DNA of 57,515 bases from Paenibacillus sp. JCM 18996 (lineage in GTDB: Bacteria > Bacillota > Bacilli > Paenibacillales > NBRC-103111). Location of the stretch: contig BBFE01000021.1 in assembly GCA_001313085.1 (NCBI GenBank), positions 1-57,515 on the forward strand. Direction: 5' to 3'. The notes below the pieces were generated by a model. The model searched no databases, was not told the origin of the DNA, and saw only the letters and a program-made list of their open reading frames with translations. A program made the position numbers and the translations under genes. Positions 19,395 through 37,060 of this stretch are shown one piece after another (positions within the stretch are counted from its first letter, which is position 1; every line of letters starts with the position of its first letter).

Positions 19395-20227
19395 TTACTT
19401 CGTACGTCTGCGAACGATGTATTTGTCCGATGCTTTGCCTTTTTTTACGAGTTTTATATCCAAGGGTCGGTTTGCCCCAAGGAGACATTGGAGACTTACG
19501 TCCGATAGGAGCGCGGCCTTCACCACCACCGTGAGGGTGATCGTTAGGGTTCATAACTACCCCGCGGACTTCAGGTCTCTTGCCGAGCCAACGAGAACGT
19601 CCGGCTTTACCGATGCTGACGAGCTCATGGTCTTCGTTTCCAACGGAACCGATGGTTGCGCGGCAAACCTTCAAAACTCTGCGGACTTCACCGGAAGACA
19701 GGCGGATCGTTACATACTGCTCTTCCTTACCAAGCAATTGAGCTTCCGTACCGGCTGCGCGAACCATTTGTCCGCCTTTGCCAGGCTTCAACTCAATGTT
19801 GTGGATAACCGTACCTACCGGAATGTTCTCCAGTGGAAGTGCATTACCAATCTTGATGTCGGAACCGGGACCTGAAGTGATAACATCGTCAACCTTCAGA
19901 CCTTTAGGAGCGATGATGTAGCTTTTCTCGCCGTCCGCATAGTGGATAAGAGCGATGTTTGCGGAACGGTTCGGATCGTACTCAATAGTGGCAACGCGTC
20001 CTGGTATTCCGTCCTTAGTGCGTTTAAAGTCGATTACGCGATACTTTCTTTTGTGGCCTCCGCCTTGATGACGAACGGTGATTTTACCTTGATTGTTGCG
20101 GCCGGCTTTCTTATAAAGAGGAGCCAGCAAAGATTTCTCCGGTGTTGATGTTGTGATTTCTTCGAATGTAGAAACGGACATCGAGCGACGGGCCGGGGAA
20201 GTCGGTTTGTATTTTTTTGATTGGCAT
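19395..20227 (-). CDS. rplB: 50S ribosomal protein L2
   Basis: L2 is needed for subunit association and peptidyl transfer. It starts [20 protein letters not shown] once A7 at 20212-20218 is taken as six. The landmarks [18 protein letters not shown] and [20 protein letters not shown], including the conserved histidine region, are intact. Near 19440-19446 seven T (six expected) hide the C-terminal [14 protein letters not shown]. Corrected length is 276 aa. Confidence 0.96.
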
Positions 20228-20256
20228 CCAGATTCCCTCCTTACTTTTGGAATGTA

Positions 20257-20546
20257 TTAGACAGTTTCAAAGAATTCCAATTCCTTGCTGTCTGCACTCA
20301 AGGTTACAATGGCTTTCTTCCACTCGGAAGTATAGCCGGAATGACGTCCATAACGCTTTGGCTTTGCGGGCATTCTCAAAGTATTGACGTTAGTCACCTT
20401 CACGTTGAAAATAGCTCGATTGCCTGCTTGATTTCGGTTTTGTTCGTACGAAGATCAACTTCGAAAACATATTTCTTATCAGCCATCATCTCAGCCGTAC
20501 GTTCAGTGATGATTGGGCGCTTGATAATATCGCGTGGATTTTTCAT
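20257..20546 (-). CDS. rplW: 50S ribosomal protein L23
   Basis: L23 is the main docking site for trigger factor and SRP at the tunnel exit. It starts [20 protein letters not shown], overlapping the rplD stop as TAATG. One G is missing near 20418 (GAGCTATT for GAGGCTATT), so the frame stops early; restoring it gives [20 protein letters not shown] and a 96-aa product. This is a loss in a two-base run rather than an A/T gain. Confidence 0.94.
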
Positions 20547-21172
20547 TACGCAAGCACCTCCCCTACTTTTTCAGCCGCTTCCTTGGTGATGATCAGCTTG
20601 TCGTATACTAAAACATCAAGTACATTGATTCCGTCAGCTGCCACGAACTTGACACCAGGGATATTGCGTGCGGATAACGCAACGTTCTCATCATAGTTGG
20701 AAGCAACCACTAATGCTTTGCGGTCCACTTTCAAATTATTAAGGATTGCTGCGAATTCTTTTGTTTTTTGGCGCGTTGAAGCTCAATTGATCCAACACGA
20801 TGATTTGGTTATCAACCACCTTGGAAGATAGAGCCGACTTGATTGCCAAACGGCGAACTTTCTTAGGAAGTTTATAAGCATAGCTGCGTGGAGTCGGGCC
20901 GAATACGACACCGCCGCCCTTCCATTGAGGTGCACGGATACTTCCTTGGCGTGCACGTCCGGTACCTTTTTTTGCTTCCATGGTTTACGACCGCCGCCGC
21001 GAACTTCGGAACGGCCTTTAACTTTATGTGTTCCTTGACGCAAAGATGCTTGCTGCATTAGAACAGCTTCATGCATTACGTGCGCGTGGGGTTCGATACC
21101 GAACACTGCGTCGGCCAACTCAACTTCTCCAACCTGTGATCCGCTAACATTGTAAACTGCTACTTTTGGCAT
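20546..21172 (-). CDS. rplD: 50S ribosomal protein L4
   Basis: L4 has a loop reaching into the exit tunnel and, in some bacteria, autoregulates the S10 operon. It starts [38 protein letters not shown] and [20 protein letters not shown] are conserved. Breaks are at 20967-20973 (seven T, five expected) and near 20765 (six T, five expected). Corrected length is 207 aa. Confidence 0.95.
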
Positions 21173-21197
21173 CAGTAATCCTCCTTTCTTGCCTTTC

Positions 21198-21826
21198 TTA
21201 TGCTTTAACCGAAGACTTCACGCTAACATAACTGTTCTTAGGTCCCGGAATGGAGCCTTTAACCAACAGTACATTGCGCTCAGCGTCAACTTTAACTACC
21301 TGCAGGTTTTGCAAAGTAACCGTCTCGTTACCCATGTGTCCTGGCAGCTTCTTGCCTTTTGGCACTCGGTTTGCTTGAATGGAACCCATCGAACCTGGAC
21401 CGCGGTGATAACGGGAACCGTGAGCCATAGGTCCTGTGGATTGTCCGTGTCTTTTGATAACACCTTGGAACCCTTTACCTTTGGACGTTCCGGTTACATC
21501 AACATACTCGCCCTCTGCGAACAAATCTGCTTTCAACTCTTGGCCAACTTCGTAAGCGCCGATTTCAATTCCGCGAAATTCTTTAATGTAGCGCTTAGGC
21601 GTTGCTCCAGCTTTTTTTTCGCATGGCCCAACTCCGGTTTGTTGGCTCTCTTCTCTTTCTTATCATCAAAACCGATCTGGATGGATTCATAACCGTCATT
21701 GTCCGTATCTTTCTTTTGAAGAACTACGCAAGGGCCCGCTTGAATCACAGTGACCGGCACTACCAAACCTTCCGGTGTAAATACTTGAGTCATCCCAAGT
21801 TTTCTACCTAAGATACCTTTGACCAT
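21198..21826 (-). CDS. rplC: 50S ribosomal protein L3
   Basis: L3 is an early 50S assembly protein near the peptidyl transferase centre. It starts [40 protein letters not shown] is the conserved loop. At 21612-21619 eight T replace six, breaking [19 protein letters not shown]. Corrected length is 208 aa. It follows rpsJ by 52 bases. Confidence 0.96.
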
Positions 21827-21878
21827 TTGTTGACACCTCTTTTCATTGCTTCGTCTTATTTATTGTAATTTCAATCCA

Positions 21879-22202
<324 letters not shown>

Positions 22203-22245
22203 CTATCGCCCAAATTTTTTTTCGGACATACTCAGTGAAAATATC

Positions 22246-22285
22246 CTGACGCCCTCTCCTATGGCAAAGGAGCCGGGTGTGTCAG
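22246..22285 (-). promoter_or_regulatory. S10-operon leader hairpin
   Basis: In the leader of about 130 bases before rpsJ, the transcript pairs CTGAC/GTCAG, then CCC/GGG, then CCT/AGG around a TTTGCCAT loop. Its position and layered stem suggest a ribosomal-protein leader. The identity of the ligand is not visible. Confidence 0.5.
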
Positions 22286-22327
22286 CAACCTCTCACATCA
22301 TCGCAACGTCACAGACCAACGTTCACT

Positions 22328-22357
22328 ATTATATAAAAAAAATCTTTTATAAAGCAA
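22328..22357 (-). promoter_or_regulatory. Promoter of the S10 operon
   Basis: Minus-strand -10 TATAAT (22328-22333) and -35 TTGCTT (22352-22357) are 18 bases apart. The spacer contains an A8/T8 run; if one base too long, like other runs here, the spacing is the ideal 17. Confidence 0.65.
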
Positions 22358-22475
22358 GTAAATTATGCATGAATCGCCTAACTTTTTTTTCTCGCTTGTT
22401 GCGATGCAGCAGATGGAACTGAAATTATTCCGATCTGTTGGAAATCGGGGCGTTTTCGTATTGATTTTAATTAAG

Positions 22476-22507
22476 AAAAAAAGACCCCGGCTGCAATGAC
22501 CGGGATC
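22476..22507 (-). terminator. Terminator of the str operon after tuf
   Basis: Minus-strand stem GATCCCGG/CCGGGGTC with a TCATTGCAG loop is followed by T7. It separates tuf from the S10 promoter. Confidence 0.85.
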
Positions 22508-22525
22508 TTTATTTCCAAACGGTTA

Positions 22526-23716
22526 TTACTTAACGATTGTAGCAACAGCGCCCGCACCAACAGTACGTCCGCCTTCACGAATCGCGAAGCGGGTTCCTTC
22601 TTCGATCGCGATTGGGGAGATCAGCTCAACGGTTACAGTGATGTTGTCGCCTGGCATAACCATTTCAGTACCTTCCGGCAGGTTGATGATACCTGTTACG
22701 TCAGTTGTACGGAAGTAAAACTGGGGACGGTAGCCTGTGAAGAAAGGTTTATGACGTCCACCCTCTTCTTTAGTCAGAACGTAGATTTGAGCGGTAAAGT
22801 TAGTGTGAGGCTTAACGGAACCTGGCTTGGCAAGAACTTGGCCGCGCTCGATATCTTTGCGGTCTACACCGCGAAGAAGGCTCCGATGTTGTCGCCTGCT
22901 TGAGCGGAGTCAAGAAGCTTACGGAACATCTCAACGCCTGTTACGATCGACTTTCTTGTTTCTTCAGCAAGACCAACGATTTCGATCTCGTCTTGTACTT
23001 TAACAGTACCACGCTCTACACGGCCGGTAGCAACTGTACCGCGGCCAGTGATGGAGAATACGTCCTCGACAGGCATCAAGAAAGGCTTCTCAGTGTCGCG
23101 CTCTGGAGTCGGGATGTAAGTATCGATTTGCTCGAACAGCTCAACGATTTTGTCAGCCCATTCGCCATCAGGGTTTTGAAGTGCTTCACGAGCGGATCCG
23201 CGAACGATTGGAGTGTCATCGCCTGGGAATTCATACTCGTTAAGAAGGTCGCGAACTTCCATTTCAACCAACTCAAGAAGCTCTTCGTCTTCAACCATGT
23301 CGCATTTGTTCAAGAATACTACGATGTAAGGTACGCCTACCTGACGGGAAAGAAGGATATGCTCGCGAGTTTGCGGCATTGGGCCGTCAGCTGCGGAACA
23401 TACCAGGATCGCTCCGTCCATCTGTGCAGCGCCGGTGATCATGTTTTTTAACATAGTCGGCGTGGCCTGGGCAGTCAACGTGAGCATAGTGACGGTTAGG
23501 AGTCTCGTACTCAACGTGAGCTGTGGAGATTGTGATACCGCGCTCGCGCTCTTCCGGAGCTTTGTCGATCTGGTCGAATGCTACAGCAGCACCGCCGTAT
23601 CTTTTGGACAATACAGTTGTGATCGCAGCAGTCAAAGTTGTTTTACCATGGTCAACGTGACCGATAGTACCGATGTTAACGTGCGGTTTATTACGTTCGA
23701 ATTTAGCTTTTGCCAT
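22526..23716 (-). CDS. tuf: Elongation factor Tu
   Basis: EF-Tu delivers aminoacyl-tRNA to the ribosome. Corrected length is 396 aa. The GTPase motifs are G1 [10 protein letters not shown]3 DCPGHADY, G4 NKCD and G5 GSA. A six-T run near 23447 (five expected) breaks [19 protein letters not shown]. One C of CCC is missing near 22880 ([20 protein letters not shown]), after which the tail [15 protein letters not shown] is regained. It is the last gene of the str operon. Confidence 0.97.
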
Positions 23717-23753
23717 TGTGGAAATGCCTCCTTATAGGTAGGAATTTAATATA

Positions 23754-25830
23754 TTAAGCGCCTTTTTTTGGAGATGATTTCATCTGCAATGTTTTTTAGG
23801 CACTTCTTCATAATGGGAAATCTCCATGGAGTAGACACCGCGTCCTTGCGTTCTGGAACGAAGTGTTGTGGAATATCCGAACATCTCGGACAGAGGTACC
23901 TTAGCACGGATAATTTGCGCACCAAAGCGTGCATCCATACCTTCAATACGTCCGCGGCGGGAGTTCAGGTCGCCCATAACGTCGCCCATATACTCTTCTG
24001 GAACGGTAACTTCCACTTTCATGATTGGCTCAAGCAGAACCGGCTTACACTTGTCTTTGGCCGCTTTGAGCGCCATCGAACCGGCAATCTTAAACGCCAT
24101 TTCGTTGGAATCGACATCATGGTAGGAACCATCGACAACAGTAGCTTTGATGTCTACCAGAGGGAATCCTGCAAGAACTCCGTTCTTCATGGATTCTTCG
24201 ATACCGGCCTGGATTGGCGCGATATATTCTCTTGGAATCGATCCACCCACAATTTTTGCTTTCGAAAGTAAATCCAGCCCCTGCTTCCTGAGGTTCGAAC
24301 TCAACCCAACAATGTCCGTATTGACCACGGCCGCCTGATTGTCGAACGAACTTGCCTTCAACCTTGGCTGGAGCACGGAAGGTTTCTCTGTAAGCAACCT
24401 GAGGTTTACCTACATTGGTTTCCACTTTGAATTCGCGAAGCATACGATCCACGAGGATCTCCAGGTGAAGCTCACCCATACCTGCAATAATGGTCTGGCC
24501 GGTTTCCTCATCCGTATGAGCACGGAAAGTGGGATCTTCTTCAGCCAGCTTTTGCAGGGCGATACCCATCTTGTCCTGGTCAGCCTTGGTTTTCGGCTCA
24601 ACTGCAAGCTGGATAACCGGCTCCGGGAAGTTCATGGATTCCAGGATAACCGGATTCTTCTCGTCACAAAGTGTGTCGCCTGTAGTAGTATCTTTCAAGC
24701 CGACAGCTGCCGCGATATCTCCCGCGTAAACGATAGAAATCTCTTGACGGCTGTTAGCGTGCATCTGAAGGATACGGCCTACCCTTTCACGCTTGCTTTT
24801 GGTAGCGTTCAATACATAAGAGCCTGCTTCCAATTTACCGGAGTAAACACGGAAGAATGTCAGCCTACCTACGAAAGGGTCTGTCATAATCTTGAACGCA
24901 AGGGCCGAGAACGGCTCTTCGTCGGAAGATTTACGCACAGTCTCAGTACCGTCTTCCAGCATCCCTTTGATGTCAGGAACATCGATTGGAGCCGGGAGGT
25001 ATTCAATAACTGCGTCCAGCATCAGCTGAACCCCTTTGTTCTTGTAAGAGGATCCGCAAATGACAGGGAAGATCTTGACGGATACGACACCTTTGCGAAG
25101 CGCTGTCTTAAGCTCTTCAATAGTGAGTTCTTCACCTTCAAGATACTTCATTGTAAGTTCTTCGTCCAGCTCGGCAATTTTCTCCACCAATTCCAAACGA
25201 AGCTCGCTTGCTCTGTCCTTATACTCGGCAGGGATTTCAACGACCTCGATTTCCTTACCCAAATCGTCTTTGTAGATATGTGCTTTTTTCTTCAAGCAAA
25301 TCGATGATACCGACGAAATCGTTCTCGGCACCGATCGGAAGCTGAATTGGGACAGCGTTAGCGCCCAACTTCTGACGCATGGAAGCAACGGCTCCCAAGA
25401 AATCCGCACCGATAATATCCATCTTATTGACATAAGCAATTCGAGGAACATTATAACGGTCCGCTTGTCTCCAAACGGTTTCGGATTGAGGCTCAACGCC
25501 TTCTTTGGCGCTGAATACTGCTACTGCCCCGTCCAACACGCGCAGGGAACGCTCTACTTCAACAGTGAAGTCAACGTGACCCGGGGTATCGATGATATTG
25601 ATGCGGTGACCCTTCCAAGCGGCGGTAGTCGCAGCGGAAGTAATGGTAATTCCGCGCTCCTGCTCTTGCTCCATCCAGTCCATCGTAGCTGCACCTTCGT
25701 GCACCTCACCGATTTTGTGTGTACGTCCTGTGTAGAACAAGATGCGCTCAGTAGTCGTAGTCTTACCGGCATCAATATGAGCCATGATTCCGATATTGCG
25801 CGTATCTTTTAAGGAGAACTCTCTTGCCAT
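23754..25830 (-). CDS. fusA: Elongation factor G
   Basis: EF-G catalyses translocation. I chose ATG 25830 ([20 protein letters not shown]), which matches the family, over 25854. The GTPase motifs [23 protein letters not shown] and NKMD are present. Four indels: near 25285 (six T, five expected), 24252 (five T, four expected), 23795 (six T, five expected) and 23763-23769 (seven T, six expected). The last hides the normal end IISKKGA. Corrected length is 690 aa. It lies 37 bases before tuf. Confidence 0.96.
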
Positions 25831-25917
25831 CTGGTACTTGTCTCCCTTCGTCACTTTGCTTATTTTATAGAATCAGAAGGGACCTGCCGCTGGAGTCAGC
25901 GCAAACCTTCCATTCTT

Positions 25918-25977
25918 AAGAATAACTTCTTATGCCCACGAAGCGCAAGACCGCGCAAGCATAAGATCGCTGTTCTT
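25918..25977. repeat. Long inverted repeat in the rpsG-fusA gap
   Basis: Perfect 8-bp arms TCTTATGC (25928-25935) and GCATAAGA (25958-25965) enclose a second GCGC/GCGC pairing and are extended outward by AAGAA/TTCTT. The 175-base gap between rpsG and fusA holds nothing else. It may be a processing or regulatory hairpin in the str mRNA. Confidence 0.55.
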
Positions 25978-26005
25978 CCAAATGCGTCGATTGACGCGAT
26001 AAATC

Positions 26006-26478
26006 CTACCAGCGGTAATGGGCGAACGCTTTGTTCGCTTCCGCCATTTTGTGAGTGTCTTCACGCTTCTTCACGGAAGCGCCGGTGTTGTTGGCGGCAT
26101 CCATAATTTCAGCGGCCAATCTTTCTTCCATCGTCTTCTCGCCGCGAAGTCTGGAATAGTTCACCAACCAACGAAGACCAAGCGTAGTACGGCGTTCCGG
26201 TCTAACTTCGATAGGCACTTGGTAGTTTGCTCCACCTACACGGCGCGCTTTAACTTCAAGTACCGGCATGATGTTCTTGATAGCTTGCTCGAACACTTCC
26301 ATCGGTTCTTTACCTGTACGTTCCTGAATCAACGAGAACGCGTTGTAAAGGATGGTTTGAGCAACCCCTCTTTTTTTCCGTCAATCATAATGCGGTTGAT
26401 TAGACGAGTAACCAACTTGCTGTTATAGATAGGATCTGGCAATACATCTCTACGAGTAACTGGACCTTTACGAGGCAT
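26006..26478 (-). CDS. rpsG: 30S ribosomal protein S7
   Basis: S7 nucleates the 30S head and contacts E-site tRNA. It starts [20 protein letters not shown]. At 26371-26377 seven T replace five, which breaks [20 protein letters not shown]. The rest, [20 protein letters not shown] and [20 protein letters not shown], is continuous. Corrected length is 156 aa, ending FAHYRW. Confidence 0.96.
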
Positions 26479-26515
26479 AGTTATCCCCCTTTCTTAACGA
26501 ATTGATGCTAAAAGC

Positions 26516-26943
<428 letters not shown>

Positions 26944-27025
26944 GATGCCACCTCCTTCCCAAAGTAAAAAAATGTTGAGTCTTTTTTTTAAGCCCACAGA
27001 TCCAGGCGAGTCATAAATGAGCATA

Positions 27026-27061
27026 GATAATGTTCTTGCCTGATAGACAAAAAACATTATC
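27026..27061 (-). promoter_or_regulatory. Hairpin in the leader between ybxF and rpsL
   Basis: Nine-base perfect arms GATAATGTT (27026-27034) and AACATTATC (27053-27061) stand in the 144-base gap before rpsL. On the minus strand it is followed by mixed sequence rather than a T-run, so a regulatory or processing role is more likely than termination. Confidence 0.45.
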
Positions 27062-27087
27062 GAAACGTTATTTAAAATAACTGCTTA

Positions 27088-27340
27088 TCATTCATTCATA
27101 ACTGCGGCCATGGCAGCACCGACTTCAATCCCGCAGGCCTTTCCAAGCTGTTTCATGGAATCTACGTAAGTGACCTTAACCCCCATCTTCTTGCAGAGGT
27201 TGACCATCCTTATAGTAATCCGCGGATCTGCATCTTTGGCAACATAAACCTCGCGGGCTCTTCCGAGCTCAACCGTTCTCATTGCTTGTTTCGTGCCGAT
27301 ACTAAGATTCGACGCCTGTGTCACTTTTTTCATAAGACAT
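27088..27340 (-). CDS. ybxF: L7Ae-family ribosomal/K-turn-binding protein YbxF
   Basis: A small L7Ae/L30e-like protein; the Bacillus homologue binds kink-turn RNA. The start ATG 27340 (MSYEKVTQASNLSIGTKQAM) is recovered when the six-T run near 27327 is read as five. VYVAKDADPRITIRMV and GKACGIEVGAAMAAVM are the family core. Corrected length is 83 aa. It heads the str operon, as in Bacillus, directly downstream of the rpoC terminator and a promoter. Confidence 0.9.
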
Positions 27341-27393
27341 TGGTTCAACATCCTCCAAAGTACAGGTGAATATCCACATTGGCACACTTTGAT

Positions 27394-27422
27394 ATATTAG
27401 CATTTCAACAATGCCATGTCAA
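27394..27422 (-). promoter_or_regulatory. Promoter of the str operon
   Basis: Minus-strand -35 TTGACA (27417-27422) and -10 TAATAT (27394-27399) have a 17-base spacer. It lies directly after the rpoBC terminator hairpin and 54 bases before the ybxF start. Confidence 0.75.
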
Positions 27423-27476
27423 GAAAAGTTGCCTGTCCTCAGAAAGATTTCAGAGTGATATGTTCTGAGGACAGGC
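27421..27476 (-). terminator. Terminator of rpoB-rpoC
   Basis: A perfect 13-bp stem GCCTGTCCTCAGA/TCTGAGGACAGGC (27464-27476 and 27431-27443) is followed on the minus strand by AACTTTTCTT. Its trailing T-rich part touches the -35 of the next promoter. Confidence 0.85.
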
Positions 27477-27507
27477 GACTGATTAGATCAGGTGAAACCT
27501 TACAGAG

Positions 27508-31161
<3,654 letters not shown>

Positions 31162-31208
31162 CTAGTATGTTCCAAGGCAACTGCAATCATTTCCGGACAA
31201 CTTCTTCC

Positions 31209-34749
<3,541 letters not shown>

Positions 34750-34802
34750 CTTTTATTCACCCCTTAATGTCTACTAAATTACCGCTAAACCTATAAAGCA
34801 AG

Positions 34803-34823
34803 AAAAAACTTCCTTGGAAGTTT
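34803..34823 (-). terminator. Attenuator-like hairpin just before rpoB
   Basis: Minus-strand AACTTCC-AA-GGAAGTT is followed directly by T6, ending about 50 bases before the rpoB start. It has the form of an intrinsic terminator placed inside the leader, so partial termination between ribosomal genes and rpoBC is inferred. Confidence 0.7.
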
Positions 34824-35042
34824 CACTCGGTTATATCGGCGGGTTCAGCGATAAATTGTTGTGATGAGAGACTAACAAGGTTGATTCTGTTCAATCAGCC
34901 TGTTATAAATACATATAAGCATTAAAAGACAGACCTCATGTAATTTCCACATTCTTCATTCTCTAATTGTAGATTTGCCTAAAATTTAAACATTATACGT
35001 TTCATGTTAAAATATTATTCATTTCTACACATGTTTTCGAGA
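34824..35042. other. AT-rich rpoB leader region
   Basis: About 220 AT-rich bases between two terminator-like hairpins upstream of rpoB. A possible extra -10 (TATAAT on the minus strand near 34990) has no convincing -35. I see no gene. Confidence 0.4.
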
Positions 35043-35073
35043 AGAAAAAAATCTGCTTGACATTTTAGTCAAG
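35043..35073 (-). terminator. Terminator-like hairpin upstream of rpoB
   Basis: Minus-strand CTTGAC-TAAAAT-GTCAAG followed by CAGA and T7. It lies downstream of a promoter and upstream of rpoB, so it either ends read-through from ybxB or acts as a second attenuator. Confidence 0.6.
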
Positions 35074-35111
35074 TAAAGACATAAAGCCTATCTTAATACT
35101 GACATTTTATA

Positions 35112-35140
35112 ATGATATCACATCACAAGTTAAATGTCAA
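35112..35140 (-). promoter_or_regulatory. Promoter upstream of rpoB, inside palindromic arms
   Basis: Minus-strand -35 TTGACA (35135-35140) and -10 TATCAT (35112-35117) have a 17-base spacer, immediately after the ybxB stop. Arms TGACATTT (35132-35139 read on the minus strand) and AAATGTCA (35100-35107) are inverted repeats flanking the promoter core, a layout often seen for operators. No regulator can be named. Confidence 0.6.
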
Positions 35141-35157
35141 TTTTTTTTCTTAAATGA

Positions 35158-35759
35158 TTATTGTTTCTTCGCTTGCAAAATTCTATACCCTTTGTCCTTG
35201 CACACCTCGGTTACTTCCCCGTACAATTCCTCAAGTTTAGCGTATGCCGACGGCGCTCCCTGCTTCTTCTGGATGACTATCCACAGAGATCCGCCTGATG
35301 ACAGGCAATCCCTCGCTTGGCTGAAAATCGAATGCACCGTTTCTTTACCCGCACGAATGGGAGGATTCGATACAATTACATCGAAAGCTTCCATGCGCAC
35401 CGCTTCGAGCAAGTCGCTCTGCAGTATCCGCACATTGGAGATGCCGTTCATTTTAGCGTTGTTTTGAGCCAGTTCAACCGCTCTTTCGTTGATATCAACC
35501 ATCGTAACGACGGACTGGGGATCCGAAGCAGCAATCGCTAAACCGATAGGGCCGTAGCCGCAGCCTACGTCAAGCACCTTCGCGCCGTTTCCAATCTCCA
35601 GATTGGAGATGAGCAGCTTGCTTCCGTAATCCACCTCCATCTTGGAAAAAAAACACCGGCATCGGTGCTAAATAACAGCTTTCTTCCCCTCAGCGTCTCC
35701 TCAATCTTATGAATATCATGCTTAACGGTCGGCCGTTTGGAATAGTAATGCTCTGACAT
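35158..35759 (-). CDS. ybxB: Class I SAM-dependent RNA methyltransferase (YbxB/RsmC-like)
   Basis: A methyltransferase of the small-domain family related to RsmC/RlmG, found between rplL and rpoB in Bacillales. Corrected length is 199 aa from ATG 35759 (MSEHYYSKRPTVKHDIHKIE). The SAM motif is VLDVGCGYGPIGLAIA near residue 62; the catalytic NPPIRAG suits N-methylation of a base. At 35646-35653 eight A replace six (GVFSKMEVDYG). The substrate is not shown here; rRNA is likely from the family. Confidence 0.87.
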
Positions 35760-35792
35760 GATGGTCCCTCCATCAGACTCGAAATGCAAAGA

Positions 35793-35822
35793 ACCCCCTG
35801 AAGTGTACAACTTCAAGGGGAA
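35793..35822 (-). terminator. Hairpin between rplL and ybxB
   Basis: Minus-strand arms CCCCTTGAAGT and ACTTCAGGGG with a short loop, then TTCTTT. A plausible terminator or attenuator after rplL that reduces expression of downstream genes. Confidence 0.55.
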
Positions 35823-35833
35823 CTAACCATTTA

Positions 35834-36200
35834 TTACTTCACTTCAACAGATGCTCCAGCGTCAGTAAGCTTGGTTTTGATAGCTTCAGCGTCTTCTTTG
35901 GAGACTTTTTTCTTTGATCGGCTTCGGTGCGCCGTCAACAAGGTCTTTCGCTTCTTTCAAGCCAAGGCCTGTGATTTCGCGAACCACTTTAATTACGTTG
36001 ATTTTGGATCCTCCAGCGGCAGTCAGAATTACGTCGAACTCTGTTTGCTCTTCAACTTCCGCTGCTGCTCCGCCGCCTGCTGCTACAGCTACAGGAGCTG
36101 CTGCCGTTACTCCGAATTCTTCTTCAATTGCTTTAACCAGATCGTTCAGTTCAAGAACGGTCATCCCTTTGATTGCTTCCAAGATTTGCTCTTTAGACAT
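35834..36200 (-). CDS. rplL: 50S ribosomal protein L7/L12
   Basis: This stalk protein recruits GTPase factors. It starts [20 protein letters not shown], then the Ala/Gly-rich hinge, then the C-domain [20 protein letters not shown]. Near 35909 six T replace five, hiding the end [20 protein letters not shown]. Corrected length is 121 aa. It lies 64 bases after rplJ. Confidence 0.96.
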
Positions 36201-36264
36201 GGTTGAACCTCCATTAATTTTTTGTTTTAGTAAGGATACAAGATCCTGTCAGATTCGTAATTGA

Positions 36265-36782
36265 TTAAACTTCTTGAGCCGCTCCGCCTTCTTGCTTGTC
36301 AGCCACCGCTTTAACTGCAAGAGCGAAGTTGCGCATAGGCGCTTGAAGCACGCTGAGCAACATGGACAACAGACCTTCTCTGGACGGCAGATCCGCCAAA
36401 GCTTTAATCTGGGCCATATCTACGACTTTCCCTTCAACTACACCCGCTTTAACTTTGAGAGCTTCGTTCTTCTTGGCGAACTCAGTCAAAACTTTCGCAG
36501 CTGCAACCACATCATTCTTGGAAAATGCAACTGCTGTCGGGCCGGTCAAGTGAGCATCCAGCTCAGTCAATTCGGTTTCCGCAGTCGCGCGGCGAACCAA
36601 AGTATTCTTGAGAACCTGGAATTCAACACCCGCTTCACGGAGTCTCTTGCGCAGCTCGGTTACTTGAGCCACATTCAATCCGCGGTAATCCGCAACGATA
36701 GTGGAAGCACTGTCACGAAGCTTGCTTGCAACGTCGGATACCACTTGTTGCTTTTCCTGAAGTACTTTTTTTCGTTTGCCAT
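36265..36782 (-). CDS. rplJ: 50S ribosomal protein L10
   Basis: L10 is the base of the L7/L12 stalk. It starts [20 protein letters not shown] when the seven-T run at 36766-36772 is read as five. The core [20 protein letters not shown] and [12 protein letters not shown] are conserved. Corrected length is 171 aa. It is preceded by an L10-type leader with an attenuator. Confidence 0.95.
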
Positions 36783-36861
36783 TTTGTACACCTCCTAAGA
36801 GCTTTTATCGAGCATTCTTTATCACATCAAATACTGAGCGTACAGACCTGGTTGATTGCAA

Positions 36862-37010
36862 TAAAAAATGCCTTCATAGACACTACGAAGGCATGTTGAT
36901 TCCGATACTCTTGGAAAAGAGTCATCTATATATCACAACACCTCGGTAGGAAATTAAGCTGTTGGAGCAGCACCTACTGTCTACGGTCAGCATATTCGTT
37001 TGTTAAAGAC
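36862..37010 (-). promoter_or_regulatory. L10 leader with terminal attenuator
   Basis: In the 278-base gap before rplJ the minus-strand RNA contains the GTAGGTGCTGCTCC and CCTACCGAGGTG elements typical of Firmicutes L10 leaders, which bind the L10-L12 complex. It ends in a perfect terminator: ATGCCTTC (36887-36894) pairs with GAAGGCAT (36868-36875), followed by T6. The design fits autogenous attenuation of rplJ-rplL. Confidence 0.8.
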
Positions 37011-37060
37011 CTTAAGTAGATTATCACGCTGCCGACAAAAGTCAACATCCGATGATTGTC

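Noticed and set aside
24339..25307. Plus-strand 322-codon open frame
   Set aside because: Lies wholly opposite fusA, whose minus-strand translation is unmistakable; the plus-strand product shows no domain.
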